In this document: piece by piece, positions 17,421 to 24,564 of the stretch
Numbering within the stretch: position 1 is the stretch's first letter
How the letters are laid out: each line of letters starts with the position of its first letter
NCBI GenBank assembly: GCA_028280265.1
Contig: JANQMD010000063.1
Coordinates: forward strand, 1 to 38,005
Source: Flavobacteriaceae bacterium
GTDB taxonomy: Bacteria > Bacteroidota > Bacteroidia > Flavobacteriales > Flavobacteriaceae
DNA: 38,005 nt
Reading direction: 5' to 3'
Notes under the pieces: model-generated
What the model saw: only the letters and a program-made list of their open reading frames with translations
The model's database searches: none
What the model was told of the DNA's origin: nothing
Program-made: the position numbers and the translations under genes

Positions 17421-17495
17421 CCTATTCCAAACTATTTTAAAAAACTAAGTTCTAAGGAAACATAACGATTATTATAAACTTGTAAAGAATCAATT

Positions 17496-18356
17496 ATGAA
17501 AACAACGAATTTAGAAAACAGACTTTTAAAAGGGAGTATTCTCTTCTTAACTATTACGGCTCTTTTAATGACTACGCTACTATTCACCTCTTGCTCAGAA
17601 ACTTCTGAAGAGGTAATTGGGAGTGAAACAGATTTAATTTCTGCTTTAGACAATGCTACCAATCGTGTAGCCATTGCATTCAATGAATTGCCACCTACAG
17701 CTCAAAATGAATTAAAAGAAAACTTTGAAAATGATGAGATTATCAGTACAACTCAAGTGCCCAATGTAGGTTTTAGAATTGAAATGGTAACAACAGAAGG
17801 TTCATGGACAACAGAAATGAACCAAGCAAACTTTGATACTGCGGGTCGTTTTGTAGCCAATGAGCGTAGACCAAGACAAGGTAGAAGAAGAAGTTGCTTC
17901 CGCATAGCTTTTCCTTTCTCTGTAACCATGCCAGATGCTTCAGTAATTACATTAGCGAGTAGAAGTGATAAATCACTAATCAGACAATGGTATGCAGACA
18001 ATCCAAGTGCTACAGCAAAACCAACAATTGTTTTCCCAATAGAAATAGAATATCAAGATGGAACCACAGCAACCATTAACAGTCAAGCTGAACTAGAAAC
18101 AGCACGTACAGAATGTAAGACAGTTCGTTGCTTTGATTTGGTGTATCCATTTAGTGTAACCATGCCAGATGCTTCAGTAATCACATTGCAAACTAGAGAT
18201 GATAGATCCTTAATTAAGCAGTGGTATAGAGACAATCCAGGTGTAAATCAAAGACCTACTTTGGTATTCCCTGTAGATATAGAATATCAAGATGGAACTG
18301 TGATTACGATCAATAGTCAAGACGAACTTAATGCAGCAAAAAACAATTGTTCGTAA
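17496..18356 (+). CDS. Lipoprotein with two tandem copies of an unnamed domain
   Basis: A 286-residue predicted lipoprotein; the hydrophobic stretch ends in 'LLFTSC', with a rather long 33-residue leader. After a linker, two copies of a domain of about 75 residues follow (about 133-206 and 210-283). Both begin with Cys and contain 'PFSVTMPDASVITL', 'LI(R/K)QWY', 'DNP', 'FP(I/V)(E/D)IEYQDGT' and 'TINSQ(A/D)EL', ending with Cys. The paired cysteines could form a disulphide in each copy. Just before copy 1 is a basic stretch 'RRPRQGRRRSC'. I know no name or function. It is the third gene of the ECF locus, 75 bp after the membrane protein. Confidence 0.85.
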   Translation: MKTTNLENRLLKGSILFLTITALLMTTLLFTSCSETSEEVIGSETDLISALDNATNRVAIAFNELPPTAQNELKENFENDEIISTTQVPNVGFRIEMVTTEGSWTTEMNQANFDTAGRFVANERRPRQGRRRSCFRIAFPFSVTMPDASVITLASRSDKSLIRQWYADNPSATAKPTIVFPIEIEYQDGTTATINSQAELETARTECKTVRCFDLVYPFSVTMPDASVITLQTRDDRSLIKQWYRDNPGVNQRPTLVFPVDIEYQDGTVITINSQDELNAAKNNCS

Positions 18357-18373
18357 TCATAAAATAAGTTTAG

Positions 18374-18381
18374 TAACTTTG
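18374..18381 (+). promoter_or_regulatory. Candidate promoter inside the ECF locus
   Basis: TAACTTTG fits the -7 consensus TAnnTTTG. A TTG at 18347-18349 lies 24 bp upstream, slightly far for a -33 box. A transcript from here would begin near 18388, just before the hairpin at 18404-18443. Confidence 0.4.
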
Positions 18382-18403
18382 AGAAGTAAAGATTAAAAAA
18401 ATG

Positions 18404-18451
18404 GTACATTAAGGTGTGAATCCCTAAACAAGTCTTAATGTACTGTTTTTT
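18404..18451 (+). terminator. Hairpin with T-tract between lipoprotein and Spy-like gene
   Basis: Perfect 10 bp arms (GTACATTAAG 18404-18413, CTTAATGTAC 18434-18443), a 20-base loop and a T6 run at 18446-18451. It can end transcription of the first three ECF-locus genes, or act as an attenuator for the last two. The arms are AT-rich, so termination is probably partial. Confidence 0.7.
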
Positions 18452-18530
18452 CAGAAAAATAAAATGATGAAACGAACATTAACAAATTTTAAAAATAGAT
18501 TCAGAAAAGAGTTATTTAAAATTTTTAATG

Positions 18531-18559
18531 TGAGAGCGTAGCGATTACACTCGTTCTCA
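18531..18559. repeat. Short imperfect palindrome, interspersed-repeat type
   Basis: TGAGAGCG (18531-18538) pairs with CGTTCTCA (18552-18559) with one G-U wobble. The content, with GAGCGTAGCGA, resembles the element at 4230-4255. It lies about 45 bp before the Spy-like gene. Confidence 0.45.
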
Positions 18560-18604
18560 ATTTTATAATTAAATAAAAGTAAATAATTACTAAAATTTAA
18601 ACGT

Positions 18605-19027
18605 GTGAAAGTGTCTAAAGTATATTCTTTTATAGCGACTATAATTCTTCTCCTATTTATGAGTATGAACAGTTATGGTCAATCAAAAGATTATGATCTT
18701 ATTATGAAAGAGCTAACCAAAGAGCAAAGAACTCTATTGCAAAAGGAAAGGGAGATGATTAAAAGCAATAGAGAGGCTTTGAAAAGATCATTGACCAAAG
18801 ATCAGCTAAGGATACTTGCAGATAGGACGTTGGCAAATGGCGAAAAGCGAATGATGTTGATGAAATCCTTTACCAGAGAACAAAGATCTTTAGTGCAAAG
18901 ACAAGAGTTGCGATTGAAAGAGACCAGAAATGCCTTTCGAAGAACACTCACAGACAAACAGAGAAAAATACTTAAAAACAGAATAGAAAATTCCAGAAGA
19001 GATAGACAAAAGAAACGTGGTAATTAA
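18605..19027 (+). CDS. Spy/CpxP-like periplasmic protein with LTxxQ-type repeats
   Basis: A 140-residue protein with a signal peptide ending in 'MNSYGQ'. The mature part is helical, very basic, and holds four LTxxQ-type repeats: 'LTKEQRTLL', 'LTKDQLRIL', 'FTREQRSLV' and 'LTDKQRKIL'. These repeats define the Spy/CpxP group of periplasmic chaperones and stress sensors, though ordinary family members are less basic. The start is a GTG at 18605; a second in-frame GTG at 18611 is also possible. The outer-membrane barrel gene follows after 21 bp. A role in envelope protein folding or metal handling is inferred. Confidence 0.75.
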   Translation: MKVSKVYSFIATIILLLFMSMNSYGQSKDYDLIMKELTKEQRTLLQKEREMIKSNREALKRSLTKDQLRILADRTLANGEKRMMLMKSFTREQRSLVQRQELRLKETRNAFRRTLTDKQRKILKNRIENSRRDRQKKRGN

Positions 19028-19048
19028 AAATTTATACCTCAGATTATT

Positions 19049-19948
19049 ATGAATTACTACGGAGAATTGAAAATCAAATGGAATTCAATTAAGTTGCTAT
19101 TATTTACAATAGCAACTTCTTTCGTTTCTTATGGACAGGAGACCAACGACAGCGATGCATTGGACAGCTTGTTGGATGAGCTTTTCTTTAGCGATAAAGA
19201 GTTTGTTGATGATCTCCTTAACTCAATCAATCAATACGATTTACTTTACACAAGTATATCATTGAATTCCAATACTTTTTTTGCTGGTAGAGATTCAGGA
19301 ACCGACCAGATCAATATGATTCCACAAGTTTCTTATTACAGTTCTTCAGGATTTAATGCTACAATTTCATCGATATATTTTTCAAAACAAAACCCAAATT
19401 GGGATTTTGTAGGCACAACATTGGGTTATGCGAATACAATTGGTGTGAAAAAAAATGTCCACTACAATGTTAGTTATTCCAGATTCTTTTACAGTGATGG
19501 TTGGAGTGCATTCAATAACTCGCTAGATGCACTTTTAGGAATTCGAAATTCAAAAAGAACTTTCGGAGGAATTTTATCAGGGTCCTATTTGTTTGGAACG
19601 GATCAATCTGTCCAAATATCTGCTAGAGTGTATGGGAATTTTGCTTTGTCACGTGGGTTGAATTATGCACTAAAATTTCGACCTCAAATCAATTTTTTAG
19701 TGGCCAGACAAGCCAGCACATTTATCTTACCCACCAGACCGGGTCAGCCTCCTAGAATTGTTACCATTGAAGAATTTGGATTGCTCAACTCACAATTAAG
19801 CATTCCTATTTCTTTAACAACCAGTTCTTGGGATATTGAATTTGGGTGGAATATCAACTTGCCGAGACCCATTCAGAGCGAAGGCACTCTCAACTCTACA
19901 AACTTTTTTAGTTTATCTGTTGGATATCTTTTTGATTTAAGGAAATAA
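19049..19948 (+). CDS. Outer-membrane beta-barrel protein
   Basis: A 299-residue protein with a signal peptide ending in 'SFVSYGQ', preceded by a polar N-terminus of about 14 residues. After an acidic helical part ('DALDSLLDELFFSDKEFVDDLL') comes a series of alternating polar and hydrophobic strands rich in Tyr, Phe and Ser. It ends in 'SLSVGYLFDLRK', close to a typical barrel end. Around 10-12 strands are likely. It is the final gene of the ECF locus and possibly its main output. The function is not known to me. Confidence 0.8.
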   Translation: MNYYGELKIKWNSIKLLLFTIATSFVSYGQETNDSDALDSLLDELFFSDKEFVDDLLNSINQYDLLYTSISLNSNTFFAGRDSGTDQINMIPQVSYYSSSGFNATISSIYFSKQNPNWDFVGTTLGYANTIGVKKNVHYNVSYSRFFYSDGWSAFNNSLDALLGIRNSKRTFGGILSGSYLFGTDQSVQISARVYGNFALSRGLNYALKFRPQINFLVARQASTFILPTRPGQPPRIVTIEEFGLLNSQLSIPISLTTSSWDIEFGWNINLPRPIQSEGTLNSTNFFSLSVGYLFDLRK

Positions 19949-19968
19949 TGTGTCAATTTGAAAATTTG

Positions 19969-19992
19969 ATAATGTATCAATTGCTACATTAT
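19969..19992. terminator. Possible bidirectional hairpin between convergent genes
   Basis: A perfect 8 bp inverted repeat (ATAATGTA 19969-19976, TACATTAT 19985-19992) with an 8-base loop, in the 64 bp gap between the barrel gene and rluD, which converge. There is no clear T-tract, so its use as a terminator is uncertain. Confidence 0.45.
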
Positions 19993-20012
19993 TGAATTGC
20001 TAAACTGCTATA

Positions 20013-21056
20013 TCATTCTTTCGAATTTAACGTATAGCCTCTCCATTTATCCAAACAAAATTCAATATCCTCTGGAAGAGGAGAGTCAAACTGTAAGAAT
20101 TCACCTGTCGTAGGGTGCGTAAATCCTAATGTCTTAGCATGCAAAGCCTGTCGAGGGAGTACCTTGAAACAGTTTTCAACAAACTGTTTGTATTTGGTAA
20201 AAGTGGTGCCTTTCAAAATCTGATCTCCACCATAGCGCTCGTCGTTGAATAAAGTATGACCAATATGTTTAAAATGTGCTCTAATTTGGTGTGTACGACC
20301 CGTTTCTAATTTACATTGAACCAACGTCACATAAGTCAATCGTTCAATCACTTTGAAATGTGTAATGGCAGGTTTTCCATATTCGCCATCAGGAAAAACA
20401 TCCATTTGCAATCGATTCTTGAAACTACGTCCAATATGCCCTTCTATGGTGCCAGAATCTTCCTGTATGTTTCCCCAAACCAAAGCGTAATAAAGCCTTT
20501 CTGTGGTTCTGTCAAAGAATTGTTTCGATAAATGAGTCATCGCAAACTCCGTCTTTGCGACCACCAACAAACCGCTGGTGTCTTTGTCTATTCTGTGAAC
20601 CAATCCAGGACGCTCATTGCTGTTTTTGGGAAGATTTTCTATATGATGAATGAGACCATTCACCAGTGTGCCAGAATAATTTCCATGACCAGGGTGCACA
20701 ACCATTCCAGGGGGTTTGTTAACCACAATCACATCATCATCTTCATGAACAATATCTAAAGGAATGTCTTCTGCAACCAATAAATTTTCATGTGGTGGAT
20801 GTGCCAACACTACCCGAACCACATCTTTTGGTTTTACTTTATGGTTGGACTTAACTGGTTGGTCGTTTACCAGAATATTTCCAGCTTTTGCAGCTTGCTG
20901 AATCTTATTTCTCGTAGCGTTTTCAATAAAATTCATTAAAAACTTATCAACCCTTAATGGCACTTGTCCATCACTAGCAGTAAAACGATAATGTTCGTGT
21001 AGTTCTTCTCCTTCTATGGCTTCATCTATCATAGGAAAACTATTTGGGTTTGCCAT
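20013..21056 (-). CDS. rluD: RluA/RluD-family pseudouridine synthase
   Basis: A 347-residue enzyme that isomerises uridine to pseudouridine in 23S rRNA. It has an N-terminal S4 RNA-binding domain (about 33-90, 'RVDKFLMNFIENATRNKIQQAAKAGNILVND') and a catalytic domain with 'VNKPPGMVVHPGHGN' and the active-site motif 'HRIDKDTSGLLVVAKT', where the Asp is catalytic. 'LETGRTHQIRAHFKHIGHTL' is intact. The RluD assignment (E. coli positions 1911/1915/1917) rests on overall likeness. Its start overlaps the PASTA gene by 17 bp, so they are cotranscribed, a common pair in Bacteroidota. Confidence 0.93.
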   Translation of the reverse strand: MANPNSFPMIDEAIEGEELHEHYRFTASDGQVPLRVDKFLMNFIENATRNKIQQAAKAGNILVNDQPVKSNHKVKPKDVVRVVLAHPPHENLLVAEDIPLDIVHEDDDVIVVNKPPGMVVHPGHGNYSGTLVNGLIHHIENLPKNSNERPGLVHRIDKDTSGLLVVAKTEFAMTHLSKQFFDRTTERLYYALVWGNIQEDSGTIEGHIGRSFKNRLQMDVFPDGEYGKPAITHFKVIERLTYVTLVQCKLETGRTHQIRAHFKHIGHTLFNDERYGGDQILKGTTFTKYKQFVENCFKVLPRQALHAKTLGFTHPTTGEFLQFDSPLPEDIEFCLDKWRGYTLNSKE

Positions 21057-21594
21057 CGCCTAAAATCAAATCAATAATCGAATTTTTAGGCAGTTTTTGA
21101 CCTGGTTTTAGCTTTTTGTTTTCATGCTCCAAGCCTCTTACCACATCTTTCCCGATATCTGGTATGTAAGAAAATTCTCCAATCTTAAAACCAATAGACT
21201 GAAGTTGTGACATGGCTTGCCTTTTTGTTCTACCATTCAAATCTGGAATGGTAATGTTTCTGTATTTAGAAGGGTTGAGTGTTAAGTATATTTTTCGTTT
21301 CTCCTTTACAAAATCACCAGCTTCAGGCAATTGCTCAATCACAGATTTTCCTGGGTAATTGGGATTAAAACTTGCTGAGTCAATAACTATATATTCTAGG
21401 TTTAACTCATTTAACTTTTGCTCAACATCTGCGAGAGACATCTTTGTTAAATCAGGAACTTTAATTTTTTGATCATGATTTGTTGTAAATCCGAGCCACC
21501 ATTGCAATAAAAAAACAAATAAAAAAATACCTGCGATTGCAATTCCAATCTGAATAAAAAATACTTTGCTTTTTATAAAACGAAATAAGCTCAT
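21040..21594 (-). CDS. Membrane-anchored PASTA-domain protein
   Basis: A 184-residue protein with a short cytoplasmic start, one membrane helix (about 12-34) and two or more PASTA units outside ('KVPDLTKMSLADVEQKLNELNLEYIV' and 'TIPDLNGRTKRQAMSQLQSIGFKIG'). PASTA domains bind peptidoglycan or muropeptides. There is no kinase or transpeptidase domain, so this is a stand-alone form. It overlaps rluD by 17 bp. Confidence 0.92.
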   Translation of the reverse strand: MSLFRFIKSKVFFIQIGIAIAGIFLFVFLLQWWLGFTTNHDQKIKVPDLTKMSLADVEQKLNELNLEYIVIDSASFNPNYPGKSVIEQLPEAGDFVKEKRKIYLTLNPSKYRNITIPDLNGRTKRQAMSQLQSIGFKIGEFSYIPDIGKDVVRGLEHENKKLKPGQKLPKNSIIDLILGDGKPK

Positions 21595-21944
21595 CTTTTG
21601 AGTTTAAGATTGTGACAAATGTAATGCAAAAAAATAGCATTGCGTATATTGACAATTCCTTTTATGGATCAACGAAATTTTAAGTAAGTTTCTTCTATGG
21701 AAGACTAAATTTTTTATAAAAAAGAGGTGCAATTTAGTTTTACATCTGGAATTGCTATGTTGATCCACACAATTTTCTCAACTACTAAACTGACATGAAT
21801 TGACAGAGTTTTGTCAAAGAGTACAACAGCCTACAGCAGGTAAATATGACTGTTTTTTTAAAAGGAGAATTTTACGCACAGGTACATGGCTTTAAATTCA
21901 AATATTTGGTAGATATAATCCCATCTTACTAAAATCAAACTATT
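21595..21944. other. Divergent intergenic region PASTA / PSD-like gene
   Basis: 350 bp without a convincing gene. A 9 bp inverted repeat, TGGATCAAC (21665-21673) and GTTGATCCA (21759-21767), is spaced by 85 bases; it may be chance or a protein-binding pair. No perfect TAnnTTTG box was found before the plus-strand gene. Confidence 0.5.
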
Positions 21945-23339
21945 ATGAAAAACAAGCAACGTACGTTTAATGACACCAGTAGTGTACAGAGTGGATGGTT
22001 ACCACCATTTGGACATGAAAGCTTGAAAATTTACTATGAAATTATTCTGGAAGTTGATATTGAACCTGAGCATAAATGGGTGAAACCTATTCAAGAGCTC
22101 TACCAATGGATTAAGAGCAATGAAGTTGTTGATGATCTTTTTAATACCGCTTTTAGAGAGAATAAAAACATCAAGGATGAGTATCATCATGTACAAGGAG
22201 TTCCTGTTCCAAGAATTAAAGATACAGAACACTTAATGAGTGCATTTAACAAAGTCATGAAGCGTGCGCCTTACTTTATCAACGATGCTCTGGTAGGATT
22301 GCCATTTTCGGCAATTGTAGTGGCGATAGATCCTACATTGAGTGGAAGAACCATTTTTGGACTGCCTGAGTTCAATAAGAAAATGTCTAAAGTGCTCAAC
22401 CACTGGAATAAGTTTCTAGCTACTAAAAAATCAAACACTGGATTTAGTGTAGATGGAGAGCAGTGGCTTTCAGAAACCGCTAAAAAGCAGTACGAATTTG
22501 ATTTATGGAGTCGAAATGAGAAATTACCTTATTGGGATTCTTGGAATGATTTCTTTACAAGAGAGTTCAAAGACATAGACAAGCAAAGACCGATAGCCGG
22601 TCCTGATACGAATAAAATAGTCATCAGTCCCAATGATGGGTCTCTATTTAGATGGAGAAGCAATGTTGCTAAAAATGATGTCTTTTGGTTCAAGGACATG
22701 AAATATTCGATCAAAGATATTTTAAGTACTTCCGTGGAGAAAGATCAAAAAGTATTGGATCATCATAAGATCGTAGATATTTTCGAAGGAGGCTATGTAT
22801 TTCAAACCTATTTAAATCCTTACAATTATCACAAATGGCAAGTTCCTGTAAATGGAAAAGTCTTGTTTGATCCTATTGTAGTTCCAGGAGCCTTCTTTAA
22901 TAAGTTAGTCATTCCAGATTTTTCAGGTGCCACTACAGCATCTTTGCCGTATTTATCACAAGTGAATGCTAGGGGGTTGATCGTTTTTAAAACAGAAGAT
23001 TACGGTCATGTATGTTGTATTCCACTTGGAATGAGTGAAGTATCAACAGTGAAGTTTGATAGCAAGATGAAGAAAGGAAAGCAAGTTTCCAAAGGAGACC
23101 CTATGGGAATGTTTGAGTATGGAGGTTCCTCATTTGTAACAATCTATGAAAAGCTACCAGATCAAATGTTAATCTTCAAGAATGAGAGGGGAGAGCTATA
23201 TCCTCAAAATCCACCACCAGCACAGAGTAGTGCGGGAACAGGATCATTTCCCACAGAAGTGAGAGGTCAAGTAGGAGAGTGGGTTCCGATTATAGATGTA
23301 TTACTCGATATGCAAGATCACATACCAGACGCATTTTAA
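21945..23339 (+). CDS. Phosphatidylserine decarboxylase-superfamily enzyme, PsiD-like long form
   Basis: A 464-residue pyruvoyl-dependent decarboxylase of the PSD superfamily, with an extra N-terminal domain (about 15-180, PSDC-type) absent from ordinary bacterial Psd. The core has 'YNYHKWQVPVNG' (His296), 'PLGMSEVSTV' and 'FEYGGSSF'. Cleavage between Gly394 and Ser395 would create the pyruvoyl group, replacing the LGST motif of true Psd. This architecture and the GGSSF motif match the fungal tryptophan decarboxylase PsiD and related amino-acid decarboxylases as I remember them. There is no membrane-targeting hydrophobic N-terminus. A small-molecule amino acid is thus a likelier substrate than phosphatidylserine, by inference. 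It seems to be a single-gene unit. Confidence 0.85.
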   Translation: MKNKQRTFNDTSSVQSGWLPPFGHESLKIYYEIILEVDIEPEHKWVKPIQELYQWIKSNEVVDDLFNTAFRENKNIKDEYHHVQGVPVPRIKDTEHLMSAFNKVMKRAPYFINDALVGLPFSAIVVAIDPTLSGRTIFGLPEFNKKMSKVLNHWNKFLATKKSNTGFSVDGEQWLSETAKKQYEFDLWSRNEKLPYWDSWNDFFTREFKDIDKQRPIAGPDTNKIVISPNDGSLFRWRSNVAKNDVFWFKDMKYSIKDILSTSVEKDQKVLDHHKIVDIFEGGYVFQTYLNPYNYHKWQVPVNGKVLFDPIVVPGAFFNKLVIPDFSGATTASLPYLSQVNARGLIVFKTEDYGHVCCIPLGMSEVSTVKFDSKMKKGKQVSKGDPMGMFEYGGSSFVTIYEKLPDQMLIFKNERGELYPQNPPPAQSSAGTGSFPTEVRGQVGEWVPIIDVLLDMQDHIPDAF

Positions 23340-23360
23340 CAATGCTCATGTTGGATGCAT

Positions 23361-23591
23361 TCATGCCAATTCACCTCGGTGAGGCTTGAGTGCATCTCTA
23401 TAAACGGTCATGTCTTTTTCGTTTACAATGATATAAGCATACGCTAACATAGGATTTACTTCTTTTGTGCCTGCCTCATGATAAGTTAGATCTTCCATAG
23501 CAGCAAATTCTTTTAAATGGATGGTGTGATGTTTGGCGGTTTCTAAGGCTTCTGGACCTCTAAAATCCCATATCAACTTAATTTTTCTCAT
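23361..23591 (-). CDS. Conserved small protein of Bacteroidota, unknown function
   Basis: A 76-residue soluble protein starting 'MRKIKLIWDFRGPEAL' and ending 'YRDALKPHRGELA', with a conserved-looking 'HHTIHLKEFA' in the middle. I recall near-identical short proteins across Bacteroidota but no assigned role. The size, with alternating strands and helices, is compatible with a ferredoxin-like dimeric alpha-beta barrel. The frame is open 14 codons further up; the MRK start fits the family. It converges with the PSD-like gene, 21 bp away. Confidence 0.75.
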   Translation of the reverse strand: MRKIKLIWDFRGPEALETAKHHTIHLKEFAAMEDLTYHEAGTKEVNPMLAYAYIIVNEKDMTVYRDALKPHRGELA

Positions 23592-23649
23592 AATGCAAAA
23601 ATACCCAATCCAGAAGGAAATGGGTATTTTCAAGGAACTAAAAAAACTC

Positions 23650-24564
23650 CTACCGTTTTTTTTGGGGGACAGTCCAATCGTAATTAATCTTTCTCTTCAA
23701 GTATTTTTTTAAAGGTTCTAAACCAATCTTAGCTCTCCTTTGATCTACATATTCCGGATCTTTTATCGTGAAGGGAACTAGTTCTCTTTTGCTGTTGTAA
23801 TGGAACTGCATGCCATAGATTTGTGGCTTTCCTGTGTTGACTAAAATTCGATCTTGAATTTTTGCATATTCCATACAACTTCCTTGTTTTTTCAAACAGG
23901 CTTCTTTTATTCTAGGTAAGTATTTGATTCGAATTTCTTCTTTTTCATGATGGTTGATCACAAGCAACGGTCCATCGGAAGCAAGTTTACCAACAGAGCT
24001 ATAAGTAGGCCAACCATATTTTGCTATTAGCCGCTCCATATTAGCAAAGTTACCTTGGGTTATTTTTCGTTTCATTTCGCTCAATGGATAATACCAATGT
24101 GGGGCTTTTGCATTTTTCATATAGTAACGTTTCGCCATATCTATTTGGTAGTCCAACGCTTGATCTCTCATAATCAATCGCAACAATAGTTTTGCATATT
24201 CAGGCTTTTTTAGTGGTGAATTGACCTGCTGATATTTTTTAATTTGTTGTTCTTCAATCGACTCCCATCTTTGATCGTCTGTTAAAGAAATAAGGTCGTT
24301 GTCTGCTAAAGCCCAGAGAGAATTATCCTGTTTTAATGCAATACTCAAATAATGAAAAGAACTGTCTTTTTGATACATCAATGCATATGCACAAGCCAAA
24401 TTGTATGTCGCATTTTTGGCTTTTGATGCATCAGTCATTTCTGTTTTGTAAGCAATCACAGCTTTTTCTAAATCACCTTGGTTTCTGAATTGATCACCCT
24501 TGCTTTGTGCGTTTACAGTCAAAGAAGCAAGCATTAAAAAGATATAGATTCTTATACGCATCAT
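23650..24564 (-). CDS. Secreted DUF6624-like protein with N-terminal TPR-like part
   Basis: A 304-residue protein with a signal peptide ending in 'LTVNAQ'. Residues about 20-110 look like a tetratricopeptide pair ('GDQFRNQGDLEKAVIAYKTE', 'YNLACAYALMYQKDSSFHYL'). The C-terminal half carries 'LIAKYGWPTYSSVGKLASDG', 'QDRILVNTGKPQIYGMQF' and 'VDQRRAKIGLEPLKKYL', the pattern of DUF6624. The function is unknown. Its start overlaps the stop of the upstream beta-lactamase-fold gene by 4 bp, so translation is probably coupled. Confidence 0.8.
   Translation of the reverse strand: MMRIRIYIFLMLASLTVNAQSKGDQFRNQGDLEKAVIAYKTEMTDASKAKNATYNLACAYALMYQKDSSFHYLSIALKQDNSLWALADNDLISLTDDQRWESIEEQQIKKYQQVNSPLKKPEYAKLLLRLIMRDQALDYQIDMAKRYYMKNAKAPHWYYPLSEMKRKITQGNFANMERLIAKYGWPTYSSVGKLASDGPLLVINHHEKEEIRIKYLPRIKEACLKKQGSCMEYAKIQDRILVNTGKPQIYGMQFHYNSKRELVPFTIKDPEYVDQRRAKIGLEPLKKYLKRKINYDWTVPQKKR

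Noticed and set aside
18464..18541. Basic 25-codon open frame beginning MMKRTLTNF
   Set aside because: Very short, no similarity that I recognise and no clear ribosome-binding site; it ends inside the palindrome at 18531. Could be a leader peptide, but the support is too weak.
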